64,000 bases of DNA from Dyella japonica A8 (GTDB lineage: Bacteria > Pseudomonadota > Gammaproteobacteria > Xanthomonadales > Rhodanobacteraceae): contig NZ_CP008884.1 of NCBI RefSeq assembly GCF_000725385.1, positions 3,782,001 through 3,846,000 of the forward strand. Direction: 5' to 3'. Position numbers and translations under genes: made by a program. Shown here in pieces: positions 1-8,882 of the stretch; position 1 is the stretch's first letter, and every line of letters begins with the position of its first letter. The notes beneath the pieces were generated by a model, which did not search any database, had not been told where the DNA came from, and saw nothing but the letters and a program-made list of their open reading frames with translations.

Positions 1-133
1 AGCGGCGGAACGGCGGGTTGGATACGTCGAGGATGCGTTCGGGCGGCGTATGCCAGTGGATGCGTTGCGCCTGCTCGGCCCAGAAGGCTTCCGGCTGCTC
101 TATCGAGCGTTGATAGAACTCCTCGTAGCGCAT
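1..133 (-). CDS. prpE: propionyl-CoA synthetase-type acyl-CoA synthetase, N-terminal fragment
   Basis: The first 44 residues of a protein that runs off the left edge of the window. It opens with MRYEEFYQRSIEQPEAFWAE and continues through a WHTPP and an SNPPF segment, which closely follows the start of PrpE-family propionyl-CoA synthetases (AMP-forming, ANL superfamily) as I remember the E. coli protein. The family joins a short carboxylic acid to CoA using ATP, in the cytoplasm. None of the catalytic region is visible, so the substrate is open; acetate, propionate or another short acid are possible. A 12-bp palindrome (199-210) lies about 66 bp upstream of the start codon. Family call is confident; exact substrate is not. 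Confidence 0.85.
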   Translation of the reverse strand, partial: MRYEEFYQRSIEQPEAFWAEQAQRIHWHTPPERILDVSNPPFRR

Positions 134-198
134 CGCGATCACCCTCGTTTCAACGGCTGATCCAGCTAGCCTAGATCAGCCACGCCAAACGGGCTTTG

Positions 199-210
199 CG
201 ACCTTGGTCG
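199..210. promoter_or_regulatory. 12-bp perfect palindrome upstream of the acyl-CoA synthetase
   Basis: The sequence CGACCTTGGTCG is a perfect palindrome upstream of the start at 133. Its core ACCTTGGT resembles ACCTTCGT in the receptor/permease intergenic region (15748-15755) and ACTTTCGT upstream of the oligomer hydrolase (minus strand of 7893-7900). It could be a site for the LuxR-type regulator at 7984-8640. This is inference from similarity only. Confidence 0.3.
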
Positions 211-260
211 AGTCGCCTGCGAGCGGCATCACCAGTGCGGCGATGCCGCTCGCCGTTACA

Positions 261-599
261 TCACAGGCAGGATACCGCCGCGTCGCGGTAGGCGGGGTTG
301 TAATCCTTCTTGATGTTCTGCGTTTCGTACATCACGGCCTGTGCGCCGGTGCCGTCAGCCGTCACCTCGATCAGCTCATGCGCGCCGGCCTTGTCGCTGC
401 CGGACACCGTGCCCGACTGATCCTTGTGCGAGGCGCTCGCCTCGCCGGTCTCCGCCCACTTCGCGCGCACGCATTCCAGATAGGTCGGAATGTCCTTGTT
501 GGTGCGGCTGCTCATCTTGGGCGTGGTGTCGCGCAGGCCGTAGCTTCCGCAGGCGGCGAGCAGGACGCAGGAGGTGGTGATCGCAAGGAGTTGCTTCAT
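261..599 (-). CDS. small lipoprotein of unknown function
   Basis: A 112-residue protein beginning MKQLLAITTSCVLLAACGSY. It has a short hydrophobic signal with a lipobox (LLAAC), so it is predicted to be lipid-anchored after cleavage before Cys17. The mature part is polar, with two further cysteines (in YLECVRAKW and at the C-terminus, AVSCL) that could form a disulfide. I chose the start at 599 because it places the signal peptide at the N-terminus; a longer reading from 698 would bury it. I do not recognise the family. The same-strand acyl-CoA synthetase lies downstream, 127 bp away, and the MerR gene is divergent. Confidence 0.8.
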   Translation of the reverse strand: MKQLLAITTSCVLLAACGSYGLRDTTPKMSSRTNKDIPTYLECVRAKWAETGEASASHKDQSGTVSGSDKAGAHELIEVTADGTGAQAVMYETQNIKKDYNPAYRDAAVSCL

Positions 600-715
600 G
601 TCCGGATTCCAGTCGAGGATCGGCTGATTTAACCATGAAGCACCGTCTGACGGAGAGGCTTGACCCTCACGTAACGTGAGCCCCCAGAGTCCCTGCACGC
701 AACGAGGACACCCAA

Positions 716-1750
716 ATGGAACTGACGGTTGGCGAACTTGCCCGGCGCAGCGGACTCACCGTCCGCACGCTCCACCACTACGACGCCATCGGCCTGCTGG
801 TGCCTTCGTTGCGCTCCGCTGCCGGCTACCGGCTGTACGACCGGGCCAATATCGAGCGCCTGCATCGTATCCAGGCCCTGCGCCAGCTGGGCCTGTCGCT
901 GGCCGACATCGGAGAAGCCCTGTCCGGGCCGGAGTTGCCGCTGGCCGAACTGATCGACCGCCAGCTGGTGCAGCTCGATCGCGAAATGGCGCGCGCCGAG
1001 CGGCTACGCGGCAAGCTCATCCAGCTGCGTGCGCAGCTGGCGACCGGACAGCCCCCTGATCTGGCCGAATGGCTGGACACCCTGGAGCTGATGACCATGT
1101 ACGAGAACTACTTTTCCGCCGAAGAAATCAAGCAACTGCCGCTGCTGCATGACGCCGACACCCGCGCCGAATGGGGTGCCATGGTCAGCGCCGTGCAAGC
1201 CGCGCTGGATCGTGGCGTTTCGCCGGAGGCACCCGAGGCGCAGATCCTGGCGCTGCGCTGGATGCGCACGCTGTACCGCGACACCGGAGGCAACCCGGAT
1301 TTTCTGGTGCGCCTCAACAACATGCATGACAACGAGCCGGGTTCCTGGGATGCCATGGGTGTCACCCAAGCCGTGCGGGGTTTCGTCGAACAGGCCTTCG
1401 TGGAGGGCCGGCTGGCGATTTACCAGCGTTACCTGAAGCCCGATGAATTCGCTTTCATGCGCCAGCACTACGGCGCGACGTTCAACGCATGGCCGCCCCT
1501 GCTGGTGGCCTTGCGCAAGGCCATGGCCGATGGCGTGCGACCGGACCAACCGCAGGCCCGCGCACTCGGCGAACGCTGGGGCATGCTGTTCCGCAGCTAC
1601 GCGGGCGACGACCCAGGCACGCACGAACGTATCCGCGAGGCGCATGCGAAAGAGCCCGACCTCACCGACAGCTCATGGGCGGATGAGGCCCTGATCGCTT
1701 ACGTCAGGAGCATCCTCGCCGCGTTGCAGGCCACGCCGCGCACGCATTGA
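716..1750 (+). CDS. MerR-family regulator with two TipAS-like domains
   Basis: A 344-residue regulator. Residues 1-70 are a MerR winged-helix DNA-binding domain (LTVGELARRSGLTVRTLHHY, then GYRLYD), followed by a coiled dimerisation helix to about residue 120. The remainder resembles the TipAS drug-recognition domain, and it appears twice: a first copy from about residue 128 (YENYFSAEEI) and a second from about 240 (YQRYLKPDEF), each with a W-x(n)-DGV/RGVSP...-RW-...-EP pattern. TipAS domains of TipA-like regulators bind hydrophobic antibiotics and switch on efflux genes. The ligand here is unknown. It is divergent from the lipoprotein at 599 and convergent with malate dehydrogenase. Confidence 0.85.
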   Translation: MELTVGELARRSGLTVRTLHHYDAIGLLVPSLRSAAGYRLYDRANIERLHRIQALRQLGLSLADIGEALSGPELPLAELIDRQLVQLDREMARAERLRGKLIQLRAQLATGQPPDLAEWLDTLELMTMYENYFSAEEIKQLPLLHDADTRAEWGAMVSAVQAALDRGVSPEAPEAQILALRWMRTLYRDTGGNPDFLVRLNNMHDNEPGSWDAMGVTQAVRGFVEQAFVEGRLAIYQRYLKPDEFAFMRQHYGATFNAWPPLLVALRKAMADGVRPDQPQARALGERWGMLFRSYAGDDPGTHERIREAHAKEPDLTDSSWADEALIAYVRSILAALQATPRTH

Positions 1751-1762
1751 GGGCGCCACACG

Positions 1763-1793
1763 CGACAAGGGCGGCCCATGGCCGCCCTTGTCG
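1763..1793. terminator. bidirectional hairpin between convergent genes
   Basis: A 13-bp perfect stem (CGACAAGGGCGGC paired with its complement) and a 5-nt loop, placed between the convergent MerR gene and mdh. There is no strong T-run on either side, so termination strength is uncertain. Confidence 0.6.
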
Positions 1794-1813
1794 TGGCAAC
1801 GAACGCCGTTCGC

Positions 1814-2800
<987 letters not shown>

Positions 2801-2881
2801 CGGAGAAACTCCTTCAACTTGGCTAGTCGTACAAAACAAACCCCATGCCTGACGTCAAAACCAAAGCGTCCAGCTTTTGCT

Positions 2882-2964
2882 CGTCATTCCCGCGAAAGCG
2901 GGATTCCAGCGACTTTAAAACGCTGAAAGCAAAGGCACTGGATTCCCGCTTTCGCGGGAATGAC
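2882..2964. repeat. inverted pair of the CGTCATTCCCGCG repeat family
   Basis: Two inverted copies of a short element (arms near 2882-2909 and 2938-2964) around a 28-bp spacer. Each arm contains its own small palindrome CCCGCGAAAGCGGG. Related pairs occur at 12241-12324, 17314-17419 and 55572-55684. One arm lacks a base (GGGATTCCAG against GGGAATCCAG). Confidence 0.85.
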
Positions 2965-3003
2965 AAACGTTTGGAAGTTGTCGCGCGGCATGGGAGAGAA
3001 CCA

Positions 3004-4203
3004 TCAGGTCAGTTCAGCAAAGAACGCCTGGATACGTTCCAGCCCGGGCTGCAATTGTGCGGTCGGGCAGGTATAGGAAATGCGCATGGCGCGCGGCTCG
3101 CCGAAGGCCGAGCCCGGCACGCAGGCCACGCCCTTGGCTTCCAGCAGCGCGGCACAGAAATCCACGTCGTTCTCGATGCGCGTGCCGTTGTGGCTCTTGC
3201 CGAAGGCCACGGAGATATCGGGGAACGCATAGAACGCGCCCTGCGGGGTCGGGCAGACCACGCCGGGAATCGCACGCAGCGCGTTGACGACCACGTCACG
3301 CTTGCCGGCAAATTCCTTGCACTTGGCCTGCGGCACGTCCTGCGGACCGGAGAACGCGGCCACGGCGGCGGCCGTCACCACTTCCGGCACGCTGGTGATG
3401 TGGTTGGAGTTGAGCGTGGTGATGGCCTTGGCCACGTTCTCGGGGCCCGCGATGAGGCCCACGCGCCAACCCGGCATGCCATAGGTCTTGGACACCGAGT
3501 CGACGAAGATCAGGCGATCCTTCAGCTCCGGCTTCACGTGCACGAAGTTGTGATAGCCCAGCCCGTCGAACACCATCGAGTTGTAGATGTCGTCGGTGAT
3601 GATCCAGGTGTCCGGATACTTCGCCAGCACGTCGGCCAACGCGGCGATTTCATCGCGCGTATAGACCATGCCCGTGGGGTTGGATGGGTTGTTGAACAGA
3701 AACACCTTGGGCTTGCGCGCCAGCGCCGCATCCAACTGCGCCGGTGTGAGCTTGTAGTTCTGCTCGGGGCCGCAATGCAGGATGTTGGCCTTGGCGCCGA
3801 GGATGTCCGCGATATCGCGGTAGGTGGTCCAGAACGGCGCGGCAAAGGCGATTTCGTCGCCCTCGTTCAGCAGCGCTTCGCCCAGGTTGTACAGCACCTG
3901 CTTGGCGCCGATGCCAATGGAAAGGTTGGTGCGGCCATAACCCTTGAAGCCCAGCTTTTCGATATGCACCAGGAAGGCATCGAGCAGCGCGTCAGCACCG
4001 CGGTTGCTGCCGTACTGGCCGGAATCGTGCTGGAGCGCTTCGCGTGCGGCGGCATACACATGCTCGCCAGGAAAGAAATTGGGGACGCCGATGGAGAAGC
4101 TGATGATGTCGCGACCGGCAGCCTTGAGCTGCTTGGCCTTTTCGGCAATGACCATGATCGCGCTGGGCTTGGCGCGACCGACACGCTGGGCGAGCTGGGG
4201 CAT
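3004..4203 (-). CDS. aspartate-type aminotransferase (class I/II, PLP-dependent)
   Basis: A 399-residue fold-type I aminotransferase, beginning MPQLAQRVGRAKPSAIMVIA. Visible motifs are the substrate/cofactor loop NNPSNPTGMVYTRDE, the aspartate region WIITDDIY that contacts the PLP ring, and the lysine segment SVSKTYGMPGWRVG whose Lys forms the Schiff base. A conserved arginine near the end (MRISYTCP) would bind the substrate carboxylate. It probably transfers amino groups between aspartate and 2-oxoglutarate, but class I-gamma/beta members vary in substrate. The start at 4203 follows a GAGGAAGTC ribosome-binding site; a longer reading from 4266 lacks one. Confidence 0.92.
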   Translation of the reverse strand: MPQLAQRVGRAKPSAIMVIAEKAKQLKAAGRDIISFSIGVPNFFPGEHVYAAAREALQHDSGQYGSNRGADALLDAFLVHIEKLGFKGYGRTNLSIGIGAKQVLYNLGEALLNEGDEIAFAAPFWTTYRDIADILGAKANILHCGPEQNYKLTPAQLDAALARKPKVFLFNNPSNPTGMVYTRDEIAALADVLAKYPDTWIITDDIYNSMVFDGLGYHNFVHVKPELKDRLIFVDSVSKTYGMPGWRVGLIAGPENVAKAITTLNSNHITSVPEVVTAAAVAAFSGPQDVPQAKCKEFAGKRDVVVNALRAIPGVVCPTPQGAFYAFPDISVAFGKSHNGTRIENDVDFCAALLEAKGVACVPGSAFGEPRAMRISYTCPTAQLQPGLERIQAFFAELT

Positions 4204-4458
4204 GACTTCCTCTTGGGTGGGGAAAGACAGCAAACCCGGCGATTTTAGCATGTGGCGGCGCGTCATCCGCCGCCGCGGGGACTATCGGATGGTCGAACAC
4301 AGCATCCTGGGCGTGCGCTGACACCCGGCTGGGGGCATCATGGGCGTGCCAGACTACCCCGCCCCCGGAGGGGGCCGGCGGATGGCAGCGGCCCGCGGGA
4401 TGCAGGCCAGCCGTTTTGAACAGGAGGCCTTTCCAACGCTCACCAAGGACATACGCGT

Positions 4459-4716
4459 ATGCATTGGTTATGGGTAATCATTGTCGGTCTGGTCGTAGGC
4501 ATCATCGCCAAGGCGGTCACCCCGGGCAAAGAAGCCATGGGGTGGATCATCACCGCCATCCTCGGCATTGCCGGTTCGTTCATTTCCACCTTCGTCGGCG
4601 AAAAGCTGGGATGGTGGCCGGAAGCCGGTTTCATGCACTTCATCGGCTCGATCATCGGCGCGGTCGTGCTGCTGGTGATCTATCACGCACTGTTCCGGCG
4701 CGACGCCGCATCCTGA
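4459..4716 (+). CDS. GlsB/YeaQ/YmgE-family small membrane protein
   Basis: An 85-residue integral membrane protein with three hydrophobic, glycine-rich segments (residues about 3-18, 28-45 and 62-78). The order of segments and motifs such as GIIAKAVTPGKE and GSIIGAVVLLVIYHALFRR match the transglycosylase-associated/GlsB family, small inner-membrane proteins linked to stress responses. The molecular role of the family is not established. It is convergent with the YidB-like gene. Confidence 0.9.
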   Translation: MHWLWVIIVGLVVGIIAKAVTPGKEAMGWIITAILGIAGSFISTFVGEKLGWWPEAGFMHFIGSIIGAVVLLVIYHALFRRDAAS

Positions 4717-4725
4717 CGCCCACAT

Positions 4726-4757
4726 CCCGGCGGTGCCTTGCGCACCGCCGGGCTTTT
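4726..4757 (+). terminator. rho-independent terminator
   Basis: An 11-bp stem CCCGGCGGTGC with a 5-nt loop followed by CTTTTG, directly after the GlsB-like gene. Confidence 0.75.
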
Positions 4758-4764
4758 GCCGCCC

Positions 4765-5196
4765 TCAGGCGGCGTTGTTGCCGCCGAGCAGCTTGCCCGC
4801 CAGCGAGGCGAGCGAACCCAGGTCGAACCCGCCCTGCCCCTGCGCCGGCACCTGGCCGTCGGGAGTCAGGTGGTCCACCGCATGCGGCAGCATCTGCGAA
4901 AGCTGGCCGAGCAACTGGCCCTGGTCGACGCCCATCTTGCCAGCGGCTTCCTGCAGCACCGAGCCGAGGCCGCCGTTCTGCAGCGCCTGCCCCAGCTGTT
5001 CGCCGGAAATCTGCTGGTTGGCGCCCGTGCCGACCCACGACTGCACCGCATCGCCCAGCCCATGCTGCTGCAGCATGGACACCAGCCCCTGCACACCACC
5101 TGCCTTGTCGATGAGCTGGCCGGCAATGGCCACCAGATTGGAACCGCCGCCCTGATTGCCCTGCGCGGCGCCGAGTAGATCGTTGAGGAAAGACAT
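4765..5196 (-). CDS. YidB-like DUF937 protein
   Basis: A 143-residue, glutamine- and glycine-rich soluble protein starting MSFLNDLLGAAQGNQ. It has the typical YidB pattern: a leading SFLNDLLG, the central GLGDAVQSWVGTGANQQIS segment, then ALQNGGLGSVLQEAAGKMG, as in DUF937 proteins. No signal peptide or catalytic motif is evident, and no function is established for the family. It faces the GlsB-like gene across a shared terminator. Confidence 0.88.
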   Translation of the reverse strand: MSFLNDLLGAAQGNQGGGSNLVAIAGQLIDKAGGVQGLVSMLQQHGLGDAVQSWVGTGANQQISGEQLGQALQNGGLGSVLQEAAGKMGVDQGQLLGQLSQMLPHAVDHLTPDGQVPAQGQGGFDLGSLASLAGKLLGGNNAA

Positions 5197-5311
5197 GGCC
5201 GTACCTCCATGGAAAGGGAAAAAGCGCGCATCGCGCGATGCGCACCACGCGCCGTGTGGAGCCGCCCGATTCTAGGCCTCCCATAGTCACTTAGCCATGA
5301 CAGAGAAGCCC

Positions 5312-5346
5312 GAAAAAAAAACCGCCGTCATCGCTGACGGCGGCTT
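5312..5346 (-). terminator. strong rho-independent terminator of the cyclophilin gene
   Basis: On the minus strand a 9-bp stem CCGCCGTCA with a GCGA loop is followed by nine T residues. It lies 25 bp after the stop of the peptidyl-prolyl isomerase gene. Confidence 0.93.
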
Positions 5347-5371
5347 CTTCACGCGATGGACACGAATGGCC

Positions 5372-5881
5372 TCAGCCGCGCTCGTCCAGAACGGTGTTCC
5401 ATTCCTTGACGCGGTCGGCCTGGGCGGCCAGCAGCGCATCGACATCGCCTTCCACAACGACCTTCTCGATCACGTCGCCCTGGCGGATGGCGTCGACCAC
5501 GGCCTGGTCTTCCGCGCCCAGCACTTCGCCGAACACGCTGTGCTTGCCGTCGAGCCACGGCGTGGCGCCATGGGTGATGAAGAACTGGCTGCCGTTGGTG
5601 CGCGGGCCGGCATTGGCCATGGAGAGCACGCCCGGCTTGTCATGGCGCAGCGAGGGGTTGAACTCATCCTCGAAGCGGTAGCCCGGGCCGCCACGACCGC
5701 TGCCTTCCGGGCAGCCGCCCTGGATCATGAAGTCGGCGATGACGCGATGGAACGAAAGGCCATCGTAGTAACCGCGACGGGCCAGGTTGACGAAGCTGGC
5801 CACCGTCACCGGGGTCTTGTCGTCGTGCAGGCGCAGATGGATGGGGCCGCGGTTGGTGTTCAGGGTGACGTTGATGGTCAT
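5372..5881 (-). CDS. ppiB: cytoplasmic cyclophilin-type peptidyl-prolyl isomerase
   Basis: A 169-residue cyclophilin with no signal peptide, starting [20 protein letters not shown]. Conserved active-site segments are [16 protein letters not shown] (the catalytic Arg and Phe/Gln), NGSQFFIT and [12 protein letters not shown]. It should catalyse cis-trans isomerisation of X-Pro bonds during folding in the cytoplasm. The start at 5881 has AAGGA seven bases upstream; upstream in-frame sequence does not look like cyclophilin. It is followed by a strong terminator, so it is a single-gene unit. Confidence 0.95.
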   Translation of the reverse strand: MTINVTLNTNRGPIHLRLHDDKTPVTVASFVNLARRGYYDGLSFHRVIADFMIQGGCPEGSGRGGPGYRFEDEFNPSLRHDKPGVLSMANAGPRTNGSQFFITHGATPWLDGKHSVFGEVLGAEDQAVVDAIRQGDVIEKVVVEGDVDALLAAQADRVKEWNTVLDERG

Positions 5882-5987
5882 CGGGAATCCTTGGTTCTCA
5901 AAAGCAGCGCGCAACCACACGCGCCCTGCGGGCCGGCAAGGATACTCCAGCCGGCGTGACAGTCCGATCCCCCTTGCGGGTATCGGC

Positions 5988-7853
5988 TCAGCCCGGGCCT
6001 GGTGTCCAGGCGGCCGGCAGGTCCAGTGCATCCCGCGTCAGGGCTTCCGCCCCCCGTGGCTTCGGTGAAGGTGTCGGCACCAGGGCTGGCCACGGGGCGC
6101 CCTCATATATATGTGCCCACAGCCGATCCAGCGCCGCATAACCATAGGGCAGCAACGGTACGTGCCGGTCACCGAAGCCGGGGATGGCCAGGAAGGCGTC
6201 GAAATGCTGGGCATACGGCACCTTCCAGTACAGCGGGTGGCCGCCGCCGGCCCGCAGCCAGGCCACGTACGGCTCGGACGTGAACGAGGTGGGCAGCAAA
6301 CCGTCGCTGGCGCCATGCACCACCCACAGCGGAAGGCTGGGGCGCGGCATCTTCACCGTGGTTGCCGCCACGCCGTCGCGCAGGGGCTGAGTGCTGGCGT
6401 CGGTGTCCTCCCACAGCGCACGCAGGCAAAGCGCGCCCGGCAGCGTCGGATCGGCCGTGTGATCGCTACCACCGAACAAGCCCACGCCATTACCTGGCGG
6501 AATGCCGGACGCATCGGCCCACCAGCTCGCCCGGGTGGCGGCATCCACCGGCCCCGGCGCGCCATGGGCGCCTAGCCCACCGTAGTGGAAGCCGCAAGGC
6601 ATATCGTCCGGGCCACGGCGCATATAGGCAGAGGCATACCCCGCCGTGACCACGCGCCACACATCCAGTGCCGTGGTGGAGGCCGCCGTGGCCATGGCGT
6701 CGTCCGTCCAGCCGCCAGCCCGCAAGTGCTCATAGGCCTGCGCCGCCTGCCCGGCCACATGCGCGGCACTTACCAGACGGTGCTCGTGCAATTGATGACA
6801 CCGCTGCGCCCATGCGGGTGGCACCTCGCCCTTTGGCGTGCGCGCCATCGGCGTGCCGTCGAACCGCGCATCGGCGAGCGCGCACGGCAGCCAGATCGAT
6901 GCGTCGCTGGCGTAATCGAACAACGCACGCCCTTCTCCCGGCACCCGCACGCTGGGCTCCAGCGCCACCACGCCGGCGAGCAGATGCCCGTCATCCAGCC
7001 CTGCCGCCTGCAGCACCGCCCCACCGCCGTTGGACAGGCCCGTGGCGATGATGCGCGTGTTCTGTGCAGTGAAAGGTGCCTGGTCGGGAAACGCGCGGTC
7101 GAGCATGGCCAGCCCGAACTGCGCCGCCTGCAGCACGTGCCGGCCCCAGTCGGCCTCGGGGTTGTCCCCGGAATGCAGGTGTTTGATGCCGATGCCGCCC
7201 TGGGCGGATGCCTTGGGCGGTTCGAACTCCAGCGTTGCACTGCCGCGCCGGGCGCGCGTGCCATCGAGCGCGACGCCGGTATCGTCTGCCGGGTCGAAGT
7301 AACCGCCGCCCGTGCCCTTGTCCGTATAGGCCACGGCGCAACCGCGTGGCAAACCCCACGCACCCGCCAGTGAGATGGCGCCATAGATGCCGCGCGAACC
7401 CGACGATGCCGTCACTACCAGGCAGCGGCGCGAACGATCGAAGTGGTCCGGCGCCTGCAGCAGCACGCGGTGCGGCGCATGCGCGCCGGGAATCCAGGCA
7501 AATGCCTGGTACTCGCGTCCCGGAACATCCGGCACGGCGCCATACACGCTCCCGTAACCACCCAGCGGCCCAAGGTCGGCGATACCTTTCCAGCTCGCCT
7601 GAATCGCCCGCCGCCGCAATTCAGCGGGCGTCGGTTGCTGTGGATGCGCGATCGGCGACGGCGCGCCCGCCAGGCCCGCCAGCCCCAGCCCTGCGCTGAG
7701 CAGGTCATCACCCTGCTGGTGCTCGGTGACACGCACCTCGCCGCGCACAAAGTCAGGGGTCTGCATGCGGGACTCCTTGGTTGCCCCCGGGGCCACGCAC
7801 GACGCCAGCAGCGGCACGATCAGCAAGGTCCATCGGGAAAGGCGTTTGGTCAT
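5988..7853 (-). CDS. 3-hydroxybutyrate oligomer hydrolase, lipoprotein
   Basis: A 621-residue hydrolase resembling the D-3-hydroxybutyrate oligomer hydrolase family, which splits PHB oligomers into 3-hydroxybutyrate. The start at 7853 gives a lipoprotein signal (hydrophobic stretch then LLASC), so the enzyme is predicted to be anchored in the periplasm or outer membrane. The nucleophile motif [16 protein letters not shown] lies near residue 285, and a C-terminal [12 protein letters not shown] and YAQHFDAF supply candidate Asp and His. Other family-like segments are [12 protein letters not shown] and the paired [14 protein letters not shown]. It is divergent from the response-regulator gene, with a candidate operator (7891-7902) between them. 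Confidence 0.9.
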   Translation of the reverse strand: MTKRLSRWTLLIVPLLASCVAPGATKESRMQTPDFVRGEVRVTEHQQGDDLLSAGLGLAGLAGAPSPIAHPQQPTPAELRRRAIQASWKGIADLGPLGGYGSVYGAVPDVPGREYQAFAWIPGAHAPHRVLLQAPDHFDRSRRCLVVTASSGSRGIYGAISLAGAWGLPRGCAVAYTDKGTGGGYFDPADDTGVALDGTRARRGSATLEFEPPKASAQGGIGIKHLHSGDNPEADWGRHVLQAAQFGLAMLDRAFPDQAPFTAQNTRIIATGLSNGGGAVLQAAGLDDGHLLAGVVALEPSVRVPGEGRALFDYASDASIWLPCALADARFDGTPMARTPKGEVPPAWAQRCHQLHEHRLVSAAHVAGQAAQAYEHLRAGGWTDDAMATAASTTALDVWRVVTAGYASAYMRRGPDDMPCGFHYGGLGAHGAPGPVDAATRASWWADASGIPPGNGVGLFGGSDHTADPTLPGALCLRALWEDTDASTQPLRDGVAATTVKMPRPSLPLWVVHGASDGLLPTSFTSEPYVAWLRAGGGHPLYWKVPYAQHFDAFLAIPGFGDRHVPLLPYGYAALDRLWAHIYEGAPWPALVPTPSPKPRGAEALTRDALDLPAAWTPGPG

Positions 7854-7890
7854 AACCACCACCATAACAAGCAGGTGCGCGTCTGCCATC

Positions 7891-7902
7891 GTACGAAAGT
7901 CC
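7891..7902. promoter_or_regulatory. candidate operator between oligomer hydrolase and response regulator
   Basis: GTACGAAAGTCC matches the minus-strand sequence GTACGAAGGTAC of the receptor/permease intergenic palindrome at 10 of 12 positions. It lies about 40 bp upstream of the hydrolase start and 80 bp upstream of the regulator start. Role is inferred. Confidence 0.35.
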
Positions 7903-7983
7903 AGCACGCCACCAGTCGCCTTGCTGTGACGACATGACTTTCTGATCTCGACGTAGGCGCCCGCCTTGGCTAACGTCAGCGAC

Positions 7984-8640
7984 ATGACCACCCTGCTGAT
8001 CGCCGACGACCACCCGCTGTTCCGCGCTGCATTGCGGCAAGCCGCGCGAGAAAGTGTGGATGGTTGCCACGTGATCGAAGCTGCCGATCTGCATGGGGTG
8101 CTCGATGCCCTCGCCGGCGATCCGGATATCGACCTCGTGCTACTGGACCTGCATATGCCCGGAAGTCAGGGGCTCTCTGGCCTGGCCACGCTGCGCGGCC
8201 AATTTCCCAGCGTCGCGGTGCTCGTGGTGTCGGCGCACGACGAGGCACGCACCGTGCGCCGCGTGCTGGATCACGGCGCATCGGGTTTCATTCCCAAAAG
8301 CGCCAGCCCCACCGAGATTGCCGAAGCCATTCGCAGCGTGCTGGACTGCGGGCGCTGGCTGCCGCCGGCACTCGCCCAGGCCGTGGCGGCGCTACCGGCC
8401 GATCCAGCCGACGTCGACCTCGCCTCGCGCCTCGCCCGCCTCACCGAACAGCAATATCGCGTGCTCGCCTTGCTGGGCGAAGGACTGCTCAACAAGCAGA
8501 TTGCCGACCGGCTGACGATTCAGGAGCGGACGGTGAAAGCGCATGTCACCGCCATCTTCGAGAAGCTGGGCGTGCGCAACCGCACGCAGGCGGGCGTGCT
8601 GCTGCGTTCGCTGGACCTCGCCGATTCGGCGCGGGTCTGA
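7984..8640 (+). CDS. LuxR/NarL-type response regulator (CrbR/ErdR-like)
   Basis: A 218-residue two-domain response regulator. The receiver domain covers residues 1-120 with acidic pair ADDH (D8, D9), phospho-acceptor D55 in VLLDLHMPG, S82 in VVSAHD and K104 in FIPKSA. A LuxR-type helix-turn-helix covers about 148-208 (LTEQQYRVLALLGEGLLNKQ, then TVKAHVTAIFEKLGV). I chose the ATG at 7984; a TTG at 7966 would add six residues. Converging on it at 8883-12185 is an SSS-type hybrid kinase, the usual partner of CrbR/ErdR regulators that control acetate and acyl-CoA synthetase genes. Partnership is inferred from proximity and family. Confidence 0.9.
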   Translation: MTTLLIADDHPLFRAALRQAARESVDGCHVIEAADLHGVLDALAGDPDIDLVLLDLHMPGSQGLSGLATLRGQFPSVAVLVVSAHDEARTVRRVLDHGASGFIPKSASPTEIAEAIRSVLDCGRWLPPALAQAVAALPADPADVDLASRLARLTEQQYRVLALLGEGLLNKQIADRLTIQERTVKAHVTAIFEKLGVRNRTQAGVLLRSLDLADSARV

Positions 8641-8664
8641 ACATGCACTGCCGCACCGCTCCCC

Positions 8665-8863
8665 TGTAGGAGCGCACTTGTGCGCGACCGCGGCGCAACA
8701 GGAGCGCCGTAACCCCCATGTCGCCCACAGGGTGGGCTCCCACAAGAGACTGCGAAGCCCAATGGAGGCAGAGCGCACACGGTGGGAGCGCACCCTGTGC
8801 GCGACAAACTGACGAAGCGGAAACAATATGGCGCTGCGGTCGCGCACAAGTGCGCTCCTACAA
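8665..8863. repeat. cluster of four GGGAGCGCAC...GTGCGCGAC repeats
   Basis: Four copies of the short GTGGGAGCGCACCCTGTGCG-type unit in alternating orientation, at about 8665-8688, 8719-8743, 8781-8805 and 8839-8862. Two copies carry ACTTGTGCG instead of CCCTGTGCG, and one is degenerate (TCGCCCACAGGGTGGGCTCC). They fill the space between the convergent response-regulator and kinase genes and can form long hairpins. Confidence 0.9.
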
Positions 8864-8882
8864 AAGAGCGGCCAACGTTGGG

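Noticed and set aside
8665..8863. A CRISPR-like array of short repeats
   Set aside because: Copies alternate in orientation, spacers are unequal and partly similar, and no cas gene is present. It fits a REP-type cluster.
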